Assembly: GCA_003640385.1 (NCBI GenBank)
Contig: RCAB01000312.1
Location: 1 to 64,000 of the forward strand
Length of the DNA stretch: 64,000 nt
From: Setaria digitata
Lineage: Eukaryota > Nematoda > Chromadorea > Rhabditida > Setariidae
Direction: 5' to 3'
Made by a program: the position numbers and the translations under genes. Numbering within the stretch: position 1 is the stretch's first letter; every line of letters starts with the position of its first letter. Shown in pieces: positions 10,356 through 49,100 of this stretch. Below the pieces are notes generated by a model. The model did no database searches. It had not been told where the DNA came from and worked only from the letters and a program-made list of their open reading frames with translations.

Positions 10356-11076
10356 GTTCGTTTTGAATTAGTTTTAAGCCTAATCTTAATTCATGTTTTA
10401 TCAATCATTCTCCCTGTTGCCCTATGCAGTTGTCCACAAGTAATGTTCAAACTTCTGACTGTCTTAAAATATTGTGGCTTTGGCCAAATTGCAAAATAAG
10501 CCAGGAATAATTTTTTTTTTTTTTAAATTTTGACTGGAAATTGTACTATTAAATAGGATCTGCAAGTGCCACACTACTAACCAAGATTTCAGCTGATTGT
10601 GTTATGCATTTTTTTTTTTAATTAAACTAAGCAGGTCTATTTCGAATAAGGTATGCATAAATGAACCTTGGGCTTTTAATGACTTAAATACTATAACATT
10701 AACTGCTTAAATATTAGCAGAGATATTACTATAACTTTCAAACTAATTTTAGGTATGCAAAAGTCTTAACTTTAACAACTGGTACTGTGGAGAATAACTT
10801 GTTCACTTTGCTAAAGTTCCAATTTCCGAAATCCGATATACAAGTTAAATTTTTACATGAATCAACCTAAATATCATGGTGAAGAATTGTACCCAGAATT
10901 TGGGATATTCGATTGTGCAGTGATTTTGTTGTGGTTACGAAAATGAGATAACTGAAGTGAATGATTTTAGGATGAAGCGATATATCGAAGGGCAACAGGA
11001 GAACGATCCACTAGTTAACCCAGTTGATAAGCGGTGCAATCCTTGGGCTGAAAAGTCGAAATGCCAAATTCTGTAA
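10267..11076 (+). CDS. gpc-2: Heterotrimeric G-protein gamma subunit
   Basis: Two exons, 10267-10355 and 10971-11076, join GA/G to give a 64-residue protein, normal for G-gamma. The N-terminus (MDKGDMQRSVESLRHQLNIQ) forms the amphipathic helix that pairs with G-beta in a coiled coil. The second exon carries the conserved DPLVNP and NPWAEK segments and ends in CQIL, a CAAX box whose final Leu predicts geranylgeranylation and membrane anchoring. The protein would act with G-alpha and G-beta below seven-transmembrane receptors. The start is chosen as the first ATG after the TTTTCAG acceptor; an in-frame ATG further up (10213) lies before that acceptor. The donor GTTCGT is weak, yet phase and homology both demand it. 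The MDK-type N-terminus resembles nematode GPC-2 more than GPC-1, but that assignment is by memory and would need alignment. The gene converges on vab-3. Confidence 0.92.
10971..11076 (+). CDS. gpc-2: G-gamma exon 2 with CAAX box
   Basis: 106 nt after ATTTTAG. It encodes MKRYIEGQQENDPLVNP and the prenylation signal CQIL, then TAA. The 615-bp intron before it is free of other features. Confidence 0.92.
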
Positions 11077-11689
11077 TTTTTTGACAATGATAACCGTTGC
11101 AAGTTTGTGACGCCTTAATGCCAAAAATTTTTTGTAGATCTCGCAATTCTTTCTTTGTTCATTTATTTTTGCTATAATTAATTTTTCTATTACATGACAA
11201 CATGTGGTCAGTACTGGGCATTGATTAGTTCTGTTTGCCTTTTATAATTTTAAACTATCGTTTGCATCCTTTCAAATTATGAAGTCACAGGTGTTATTTT
11301 TTAAAATTTATTTAAAGCTGTTATTCATTCTCCTGAATTTGCAAGTCTTAATTGATGTAACAATTTTAAGAGAAAAGACTGAACTTGTTTCTAGCAAATT
11401 TGAACTAGAAATATTTTCACATTATCGTGGGGACTCAAAATAATCTATACAAAGAGTGATAAAAAATTCTCCTGATCCAGATAGTCTAAGCAAAACAAAT
11501 TATCGATATAAAAATATTAACTTCGCTTCAACTAGAAAAACATCTGATTGTTTGAACCGAGTCAACGTTCGGAAGGAAATATACCATTTCTGCACCCAGC
11601 AGTTCAACTCTTCCTAAATCGTATAGAACATATATTAGTATAGAGGATCTCTTAAAACAATTTTATACCCCAGACATCATTTTCATGTC

Positions 11690-11695
11690 AATAAA
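11690..11695 (+). terminator. Candidate poly-A signal for gpc-2
   Basis: AATAAA about 610 nt past the stop codon. It is the clearest signal downstream on this strand; the distance makes it tentative. Confidence 0.35.
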
Positions 11696-12437
11696 AAGGA
11701 TGCGCAAAATCCTTGGATGCTACGAGTGGATGACATTAACTTGAAGATGGGTATGATATCGTGGTCCTTTCGCAAATATTTTTATGCTCCAATTCAAATT
11801 TCTTCAAAATTCCCCGAGATGAAAAAAATCTCGGGAATATTCGACAATTTGTGAGCACAGTGGTTCTAGATACAATATATAAGAAGCATGTAACATTAAT
11901 GTACCGAATCCTCAACTGAACTGGGTCTGAAAAAATTAAATGCACATTTCGTGAAGTATTTTGTGAAACTTTGATGTGTAGCAAAGATTATTTTATCCTT
12001 ATTCATAAAAGTCATCGTTACATTGACCAAAATACAGTTTTTTTCTTTTTTTTAAAAATTATTATTAAGCATAGTAAACAACTGTATTGATTTAAAATGA
12101 TCTAATATACATCGTTTTATAAAGTGAGACAGTATCAAAATTTGCAACCCATATAGTACATGAGAGACAAACAGACATTTTAAATGTATCACTACAGTGA
12201 ACCACCAATCATTAAAAGGAAAGAAAACAACTTGAAATGATAATGAACGGCCGTAACTATTGAGGACCACAGCGGTTATGAAGAGCTTACACTTCAATCC
12301 GTAGGAAATGACTTAAGTCAGGAAGAAAGAAAGCATTTTTTGTTTACTTAGATCAAGATGAATCCCTGAAATTTTAAATTTTGAAAAGTGCTCTTCGAAA
12401 ATGTCATTTCTACCGACTCCCAGCTGGTCTCCATTAT

Positions 12438-12443
12438 TTTATT
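12438..12443 (-). terminator. Candidate poly-A signal for vab-3
   Basis: The minus strand reads AATAAA 672 nt past the vab-3 stop. Weaker variants (ATTAAA) lie nearer the stop, so the true cleavage site is uncertain. Confidence 0.35.
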
Positions 12444-13114
12444 TTTCCTGAAATAAATTTTAGACTTAATTTTTTGTCAGCTTGGACAGTTAATTAATAA
12501 TTACAGTAATGACATGCTAAAATAAAGATTCAGTAATTTTCGTTATGACAACATTCTTCACCCTTCAAGCACCCCATTTAATGAAATGTACAGCATAAAT
12601 CTACAGCTACAATTCAGCAGACTTAAGCTTAGTTACAAATTTCTCAGAAAATCGCAAAAGCTAAATGACATACCGTCCCATTGTGTCAGCTTTGCAATAC
12701 TGCAAAGAGATTCTAAAGTTAGTTGCCAAACTAAAAAAAAAAAATCGCCAATACGCGTTACAGTTCTAAAAAAAAATTTAATAGATGTGAAAAAATAAAT
12801 GATCCGCGGTTAAAAAATGTGGAGCTACTGGCGATGGGACACTTGGAATCAGTAAGTTGATGAAGCATGGAAATGAAAATAACCTTGCTTCCAGCAATAC
12901 TGTGTCACCTGACTCCCCAAATTTTAACTATAGAAATTCAACGCATTAGATCTAAATCAATTTCTCAGCAATAAACACATTTACTCTAATGTGAACAATT
13001 CAGCCCAGTCTCAAAACTCAGAGTAACGTACATAAGGATATGAACTGCGATCGTGTCAAGGCGAAAAATTACTTCATCATTTACTCATATCCTAGATCAA
13101 ATGGGGTAGCTATT

Positions 13115-40802
<27,688 letters not shown>

Positions 40803-40904
40803 CGATTGGAACACCTCGCTGACAGGCTGTTGTTATCGAAGTAACCACAGCCTGTCCAGTTGCTGCAGCTACCACAAACACTCAATCAGTTCCCTTCCAA
40901 TCAC
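40803..40904 (-). other. vab-3: vab-3 5' UTR after a splice acceptor
   Basis: A TCTTTCAG acceptor ends at 40905, giving a 102-nt leader. It may receive a spliced leader, or join an upstream non-coding exon: an ATAG/GTGAGC donor lies about 300 bp upstream on the same strand near 41203. Confidence 0.5.
40821..40856 (-). promoter_or_regulatory. Hairpin in the vab-3 5' UTR
   Basis: GACAGGCTGT and ACAGCCTGTC form a perfect 10-bp stem. Inside it, after one G-A mismatch, GTTA pairs with TAAC around a 6-nt loop containing TTCG. On the mRNA it ends 18 nt before the start codon and contains the upstream in-frame stop. A structure this close to the ATG could modulate initiation; that role is inferred. 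Confidence 0.5.
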
Positions 40905-43900
40905 CTGAAAGATACGGTAGGAAAGATCAAGTCATGCTGAAGAAAGACTTACACTTTTTGATCTGCTGAATGCAGAATAATTCATTATTAAAAGTGTTTT
41001 AATCCATTCTGGAACTTTTATAGTTTGCATATCTCCTCAATTAGTTCGTGAGCAAGTAAATTACTTTGATTTTATTTCAGTGAAATGAGTGATTGTCCGA
41101 AGATTGATGTATAAGTTCATCATTTGAATAAAAAAAAAATGCAGCATAGGTGAAAGCAATGGTCAGCATAGAGTGGCGGTCATTCGAGTTAGTCAGTGCT
41201 CACCTATCAGTCACAGACTAATTTGTTTCTGTTGCAATGATGCATATACACTATCATCATCCTTATATATTTCAATATTTCTGATATAACCTTCAAAATA
41301 AATAGATGGAGCAGAGATTTTTTTAGGATCACTTCGAAAATGATCAGAAATCCAAGTCAGATTAATGAAAAGTAGAAAATACGGTAGATTATTATGTCAC
41401 CAATGTAACGCACATATAATACACAATGCAAATGTGTTATAGCATTTGCCAAAGTATATCATCGTGATTACAAATGGCTTTTATTGGAACTTCGATTGCA
41501 ACTTGAGAATAGCAAATACGCGCAGGAATATTTCAAAATAACTCGACGTATTTCAGTTGCTAAATTACACTGGTCGTATGAGATTTTGTGACTTAAGTGT
41601 AATTGGATGCAGTTTCTCATAATAATGCAAAGACAAGAATAGAAGGTCTGCGTGCAGAATAATTTTTTAGATTATAAAAAATGAACAAGCTTGTATGCTT
41701 AGCAGTAGCATTTCTTAAAGCTCCATGTCCAATAAGTGGATGTTTTTTCTTTCTAAGTTACGAAGTTTAATTTACAAAAGATGCTCACCAAAAATATTTG
41801 AAAAGCTTAAAAGAAATGTTTTGAGAGCAAGTTTATTAACTGAAAATATAATAGGATTTAAACTGCAAGATTGTGGGATTTTCTATCGATTTCACAAATG
41901 GGTATGGATTTGATACTTAATGAAAATTCACAAGCTGAAATGGTTTTTCAAATTTAAATATATATTTTTCAATCAGCTGGTAGCAGCAATTAGAAGAAAA
42001 CTGGATGGCATGAATTTATCAGGATCTTGGACAAAACACCTAGGTAAATAGATTCTGACGGAGACCGAAGTGATAGCTGGTAGAATAAGAATGACGCTGG
42101 AGATGATGGTGATGCTACTATTCTTGCTCCTTCTGCTGCTGCCACTGATGGTGTGTATTTGGGAGAAAAGGGAAGGGGTGGCAGTTCACGCGTGAAATCA
42201 AATGATTTCTCTGAAAACTAAGTGAACCGACACGCGAGAGGCGAAAGGCCTAATCAGGCGTATATTCAATGTCTGTATATGGGCTGTGCAGTTGTTTCTG
42301 CTTCACCAACTCAACTGAAGGGTATCTTTTGCTTCCTACATTGTATTATTCCCGGATGCACTATTTTTTTTTTTTTTTGCAACCGGAGAACTATTCCATA
42401 GTTCAAAAAGACAACCTACCAGAAGGAACATTACCCGGTACTCAAAAATGACCACTGATAGATTGCATTCCTCTCAGAAGCGCAGAAGTCCTTTTCTTAT
42501 CTTCTGTGAAATTCTGATCAGTCGTTCCAAAAATCTGTACTTGGTTTAGAAAAAATCTGTCTATAAAGTAAATCGGTAGAAAAGATTTACCAAAACAGAT
42601 CAGAATAGCAGAGTTGAATCAATTTTGGGTGGACGTCCAAAAAAGGCTTGTTCCAGCGCACCGTCTTGTATCATTCGATCCTAGTGTGTATGTATGTGTG
42701 TGCATCTATGTCATGTCTACAAATTTGCCTTCTTTTCCGTGTCGCAGACAGCAGTTGCACACATATGTGCATGTACGCAGCGCAACCGCAACGCCTCCAA
42801 CGTAAGTTTTTAGTTTTGAAAGCAAAGTCTTCCACGGGTTTGTTGGGACGAACGTTTAGTAGTTTTATTGGTGAGCCAATAGAACAGATCAATGGATGTG
42901 AAATAGACCAATCAGTTGCGGAGAGTTACCGTATCTGTGAGCTTTTCGACCCTCTCTACAAGTTCTGCGTACTTGGAGTTGTGCCATTCATCTCTTTTTA
43001 CATTCCTCACTACTTTTATGCAGTTACCCTTTGGTAACGTCAGTGGCAATACATTTAAATGTGTTTAAACTAATTACATCCTTTTCAGTAAGTTTGCAGC
43101 TTACCTTTTTCAGGTAATCTTGACTGTTCTGCCAGCCGTATGACGTTACTTTGTTTCTTTTTTATGGCACATCAGTCTTGTTAGAAAATTCAACTAATAC
43201 TGATTGATTTATCAGTCTGCCACATTTGTTGGAAGTATCAGCGATGACACTCCAATCATTCAAAACTTTCTTAAACGAAAGAAAAAAAATTAATAAATCA
43301 ATGAAATCATGCAATTGTTGCAATGCCGCCTTCATGAAATCTCCTCCTTCCTTTTACTTTTTTCACCCTTTCTGCTACTAAAGCTTCTAAAACTAGAAAT
43401 TTTGTACTATTTATCTTAAAACATGTGATATCACAAAGTTTTCTTTCCTTAAGCACAAATTCACCCTTACCTTATTTTAAATGATATTCTTTTGTCCTGA
43501 TATCCATAATCCTCAAAGAAGTTTATTTTCATGAGCATTCTTATCAGGATTTGCTTCTAACTAGTTGAACAAATCAATCAAAAGAACACTATTGAGAAGA
43601 GTGGTAACATGAAAATATTCTTAACTTTTGTTATTTACGTATCACATAATAATCTTTGTTAAATTTTTTTGGGTATAAAACAAAATTTATCAGCTACTTT
43701 AGAAATCATCTGGCCAAATCAAAGTTGGTTTATAGCAATTTCGTACATAGCAATGCATATATTTCCTGCTTAACAATGAATGTGTCTTTTCTTATGACAA
43801 ATTTATAGAGAAACAACTGAAGCAAGCTTACTTCACTTGAAACTGCATAATGTGCAATCTATAGGATTACTTTTTTCCTCTACATTACTGCTTGAGCATC

Positions 43901-45960
43901 TCTGCCAGCAGCATTATGCTATCGCGAATTTTTGCTTCCGGCAGGTTATATAAATAAAATAATCGAAGTAATCGTTATATGTAATTAAACTGCTGTGAAA
44001 TTTTAAATCAGAGTCACAGGACTTTTAGTCTAGTAAAAAAGTTTTCTCCGTGAGTTGAACATTTTATCCTGTCTCATCACTTAGTTTAATTTATTATAAA
44101 GTGCTATATGAAAATTTTAAATCTAAATAATCTGTTCCTCATCATTTTCAAAATAATTTCTATTCAATTTCTGTAGAACTTATTCCTTAAATTTTTAACA
44201 TGAACTTCAATATATAGCAATAAATACTGACAGTTGCATATTTTCGATGATTTTTTACTTCACTTAAGATTTGAATTTCGTCTGTGAGACCGTTTGATAT
44301 TCAATATATTTGTTTGACTTTATTATTAGAAAAGATAATAAATTGGATTATCGAGATTCTAACCAGAAACTAATTTCCAACGCTTTTATTTTAAAGTTGA
44401 TCCTGAAAAATCTCCCTCGAAGTACTGTGAATTTATTTAAACTTTAATCACTTCATGATTTACTGAGTTGTTATACGCAGTGCATCAGTCGGATACATGA
44501 AATATGCAGCGCAGAGACACTGGCGGAATAGGCTTAAGAATCACATGACAATGAAAAAAGGTACATAGCAATACTAATAACGAGCTCAAATACTAATCCT
44601 TCTAATCTAAGTTCATCCACATCCTTCCTTTCTCTTCCCAGTCCAATAAACTAAAAATGTCTTTCTGAATACACTGTCACTACTCATACATTTTTCAATC
44701 TCTTTTATTCAGAAAAAGTATTGATTTTTTCTTTTTTTTAATAATCGCTTAATTAAAACCGATAAATTGGTAAATATTTCATCCAAAAAATGGTTTATTA
44801 ATTGCACGCTATTCAATTGAATTAACAGTGATATCATTGTGCCTTCCAACGAAACTGATTAGGACTAATTCGTTGATGAAATTACATTTTGAAACTTCCT
44901 GTTAAGAAAAAGCAGTAATTTTCAAGTTAAAAATGTCATTCTGAAGTGACTAATTAATGCTACCCAACAATTTGAGTTCGTTTGATTGACAGATACATGA
45001 AAACTGTATCTTATTGCATATGATTCGTTGACTACAGCTCATATTCTGTCTAGAGACAATATGCCAATCTCAGTGACATACTGGTGTGTCATAGTAGTGA
45101 ATTCTTTGCAAAAGTACCAAATGCCTATCTGTAGGAAGAAATGTAAAATTCAGCGATTTAGAATGAGACGAAATTATTTTGTTATCCACAGAGATGAACT
45201 TTGAAGACTAGTGAGATGCTTTTTCAAATTTCAACTATAATCTAAAATAGAACTATAATGTCAAATTTGAATCACACTTCTTCCACAGCGATTTTATTTT
45301 GTGAAATGTTTAATTTATTTCAGGATAGTGGGTTATCAAAAAAAGAAAAAAAAATGAATGCTCCAAGAAAATGAAATGGAATGAACAAAGACAAGCTGAT
45401 TTGACATTTATATAGAGAATATTTGTTTTCCATAAGAAATTTCTAAAGTGGTTCATTTGGACAATATTTTGTAATTTCCACGTTTCTTAATCATTTGGTC
45501 ACTTTTATTCAAATAAAATATTTTCAAACAGATTTTGAATTCCAGTATTCAGAGTTTCAAAAAAATGATTCTAGTACTGCAATTGCTACGAATCGATAAT
45601 TCGGTGTTATTAACCATGGAAAAAATTTGTCATCTAGTCTCCAAATTATGAAGATAGGCTGTGGAATTAAGGATACGGTGAGTAGGCTTGCTGCCCTGAG
45701 TATCTTGATTGCTTATCAGCATGTCATGGTTTGACGTAATTGTGTCAAGGTGCTCTAACTATTTCTTATCAGGTTCCCATCAAACAAATAAGTACTCCCT
45801 GTGACATATGATGAACATTAACAAATTGCTCTCGCATCAATAACACCTAATATTTTGCTGTACTGGGAACCAAGTCATACTATAACCGAAGTTTATATTA
45901 ATTGTAGAAAACATATTGGTGGAAAATAATGAGTAATTTAAAAGTAAAATTGTCAAAAAC
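40905..45960. other. Upstream region of vab-3, no recognised gene
   Basis: Mostly AT-rich. Exceptions are a GC-richer island at 42060-42260, with a plus-strand micro-frame of about 34 codons that is mainly Leu/Met (MVMLLFLLLLLLPLM), and another at 42600-43030. At 45035-45200 a 67-codon frame on the plus strand ends in HRDEL; it has no other support. I read these as possible regulatory elements. Confidence 0.4.
42684..43037 (+). CDS. Orphan frame in a GC-richer island
   Basis: An open frame that starts before a short GTATGT/GTGTGT repeat, includes ATGs (MYVCASMSCLQICLLF) and ends TAA at 43037. It spans a good donor-like site (CAAC/GTAAGTTTT) at about 42801, so it may be a first exon rather than a full gene. 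No domain recognised. Confidence 0.15.
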   Translation: MCMYVCASMSCLQICLLFRVADSSCTHMCMYAAQPQRLQRKFLVLKAKSSTGLLGRTFSSFIGEPIEQINGCEIDQSVAESYRICELFDPLYKFCVLGVVPFISFYIPHYFYAVTLW

Positions 45961-45967
45961 ATTTTGG

Positions 45968-46197
45968 TAGGCTCGAAAATAATAAAGAGGTGCAGAATAA
46001 CAAGGTCAGATATTGAAGTGGTCGATGGAAGCGCAGATAGCAATTTGACAGCTTGGCTAATCTTTCCAAGCTGCAGTGGTGGTTGCGATGCAACAATATA
46101 CTTATGCCGCACTCTATACAAATTGAATGTAACTTTGACTCCGAATTATGAAATGAACCACAAACAAAACGGAAGTGACGTAACTTTCGGGAATTAA
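45968..46197 (+). CDS. Orphan frame with Cys-rich segment
   Basis: Follows a TTTTGGTAG acceptor-like site. It encodes SDIEVVDGSADSNLTAW, CSGGCDATIYLC, LNVTLTPN and GSDVTFGN before TAA, with two N-glycosylation sequons (NLTA, NVTL). It could be the last exon of a secreted protein, but no matching upstream exon was found, and the minus strand is also open. Confidence 0.2.
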
Positions 46198-49100
46198 AGA
46201 GAGGAGAAGGGAAAAAGGAGAAAAAGCGAAGTAGCTACACTGTAAATGGCATTATTGCAAATTAATAAGACATATATTATTGAAAGACAATTGTTGTTTT
46301 ACTAATCGGGTTGAAACAGATCACTTTTCCTTTAAAATTAATTACTGTTCCAGTTCACTGACTGCACTTTCAAATCAAAAATTCTCCTAGTAATTGCTCA
46401 ATCGCATTCCTCTGGCATAGTCCTAATGACAACAATTAATGAGTGTAACGGCATAAAACGACATAAATTTTTCACACATTGTTGGAAGCGCCTACAAATA
46501 TGTTTGTTGAGAAAAGACTAACCTGCTACTTACTGATGATGTCCAGTGCATTGCACCTACTCTGTCGTTTTTTCAACTTATCAGGAACTTTAAATTCTCT
46601 GTTTAATTATCGAAAATGCTTCAGAGATCATAAAAATGACTCTTCTCAATCCGAAGTTGCTCACCAGGGTGGTAATAAGTACAACGAGATTCATTTTGAA
46701 AATTTAGTTGTAGTGGCGCTGTAAAATCTTGATAGAAGGTTTAGCCGTAAAAGGAAAAGTATTCAGAGCATTTTGATAGAAAAATGTTTGAAAAAATTTA
46801 TTTTTTCCAGGACCGCCAACTAATTTAAAGGCCCAAAAAACCCTCTACCCAATTTTTTGATTTATAAATGGTTTCTTTAGAGTTTCTATAAAAAAAATTA
46901 CAGACTGGCAAAAAAAAATAAGAAAAAAAGCTAACCAAACAGGTTACCTCATGAGGTTTTTTAGATGAAATTTCGTGGTTCTAAAAGAGGTATATGATGG
47001 CAACATCAGTTGGTATAAAGGCCACAAATGACGTAGGTTGTATCTACTTAAATGTTAATGGGATGCGCCCCGATTTTTTACTGATAAGCAAGCTCTAACA
47101 TTTTAGAACTGAGTAGAAAATAAAGCATGACTAGAAACAATTTCTTAATGTTAAAGACCAGTTTTTGAAGAAATCTTATTGTCAGTATACTTGTCATATG
47201 ATAATGCCTTACAGTGAACGAAATAGGTTTACCAATCAGGATTTATGCTAATTAATAAAGCAAATGCCCAGGAATGATCTTTTGAAATAAGACAATACGC
47301 AACGTTACAGATGAAATTTAGAAATTCTTCCCTAGCACAACTAAATTTGATTCCATGCATTAATCAAGATAAGCTGAAAAAGAATAATACAAAATGTGAT
47401 TTCTCATGTTGGGCATTATGCGCTCCACTATTTTCAAAGCAAGTAAGAATATTAGCAAAATTATTAACATTTTTGTGTGTTAACGCATTTTGGCGATAAA
47501 GCATATTTGCTTTAGTTTGAAGACTTATTAAGGACAAAATACAGAAGTAGAGGTAACAAAGCCTACTTTAAGGTGAAAATGAAAAAGGCCCGAGATTTCC
47601 ATAACCCTTACATGTAGAAATTAGAGATATTGAAGTTCATTAACGAGATCCATGTACTAAAATGAAACTTGTGAGTATAAAAATAAATGAGAACGAGGCA
47701 CTACAATTTGTTTTCTTTTAAAATATAAATGAGAAGTTGTGACTTATTTCGAGAAGTTTATCTATGTTTAAAACCTAGATATTCAAGTTTCTCCGATTAG
47801 TTGTTAGAGCTTGGAAACTCCTGCCCATAACTACAACATATTTACTCCCTGAAAAAATAAATATAGCTTAAGACAGGCAGTGAAGGTTATAGATTCTGGA
47901 GGCAATGCAAGTTTGATGGTGTAGACATATTTTCCAAATAAGACTTTCTTAACCAAATAAAATTATACAGTGCTACAAATTCCGATAAATGAAAAGTTAT
48001 CTTTATCTCTTTTTAAATAATAAATTTGTTAAAAAATATTGAACTTAAGTAATTTTGCTTTTTATTTACTTTACGCAGCTGTGAGCTTTGACATAAATAA
48101 TTATCAAGAATAATTTAGTTAGGTTCTAAAGTGCGCGAGAATTAGCTATTATGATTTTTTTTTGTGCAGACCCAGCTGTTTCTGCTAAGATAATATTAAT
48201 TTGCTATGGATTACTAATTTTATTTCAATGACTACTTATTCAGCATGAGCATACATCTTTGATGAAGAATATCGTTTTTAAGTGTTCTGGAGTTCTGCTC
48301 AGAAGTTAATTCACTATGTCGAGCTATTTAAAGTGATGTTTCAAGTGCGTTGAACGAAAATACTTTCGATGCGGTGTTGCATGGATCTTACTTTACGACT
48401 TCAAGTTCAGGAAAAACAGCCGTAATTGAAACTGAACAGACAGAGTGGTTATGTTCATGGTTTTGTTCAAGTAAAGCAAAGAATTTGCTAAGACGACCAA
48501 CTCTAGCTTGCTCAATGGAGTGTGACATTTCCATCTCAGAATTCTGTCAATTTCATAATTTATGAAGAAGTTATTTTCCAGTTCTTTTTACAAACAACTA
48601 AAATAAGAAGCATACTATTATGTTTTCAAGCAAGCTCTTTTTGTTGACAGCTCGTTGGGATACATCTAAAGCATTTGTATTTTGGTACTTATGAAATACA
48701 TTTTCATATTCAAAAAGAAGTATTCATACATTAAACTATTTCAACTGCATATAAAGAATTCGTTGCCAGATGTGTGTCAACAGGAAATAGCACAATTAAA
48801 GTATCAAAATTTGTAGCTTGAGATTTTCTGCAAGGAAATTACTTCGCTATCTAAATTACTATATATAGCAAGAGGATAATCGAACTGACTAATTGAACCA
48901 TTTGTTCTATTGGACTTGAAACCTCTTGCATATGTTACTTTACTACTATTCCAGAAAATCATAAGCATTTAATATACCAGTTGTGTTAAAATTTTAAAGA
49001 GCTCAAAAATTATTCAGCAACAAATATGTAGTATTTAGTTCAGAAGGCAAGTAGAGTAAAGTTATAATGGATTCGCTGCCAGATGAAATATATAGCCATG

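Larger units (their letters stand above)
11077..13114. other. Convergent 3' regions of gpc-2 and vab-3
   Basis: The 3' UTRs of the plus-strand G-gamma gene and minus-strand vab-3 face each other here. The plus strand carries AATAAA at 11690-11695. The minus strand carries AATAAA at 12443-12438, 672 nt past the vab-3 stop. No other gene is recognised. Confidence 0.5.

Noticed and set aside
45035..45204. Frame ending HRDEL, resembling an ER-retention signal
   Set aside because: No signal peptide, splice support or domain; a C-terminal match this short is expected by chance.
48388..48528. 46-codon minus-strand frame (MSHSIEQARVG) ending near a GTAAGA donor, as an alternative vab-3 first exon
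   Set aside because: Its 2-nt overhang does not fit the paired-box exon, and no other partner was found.
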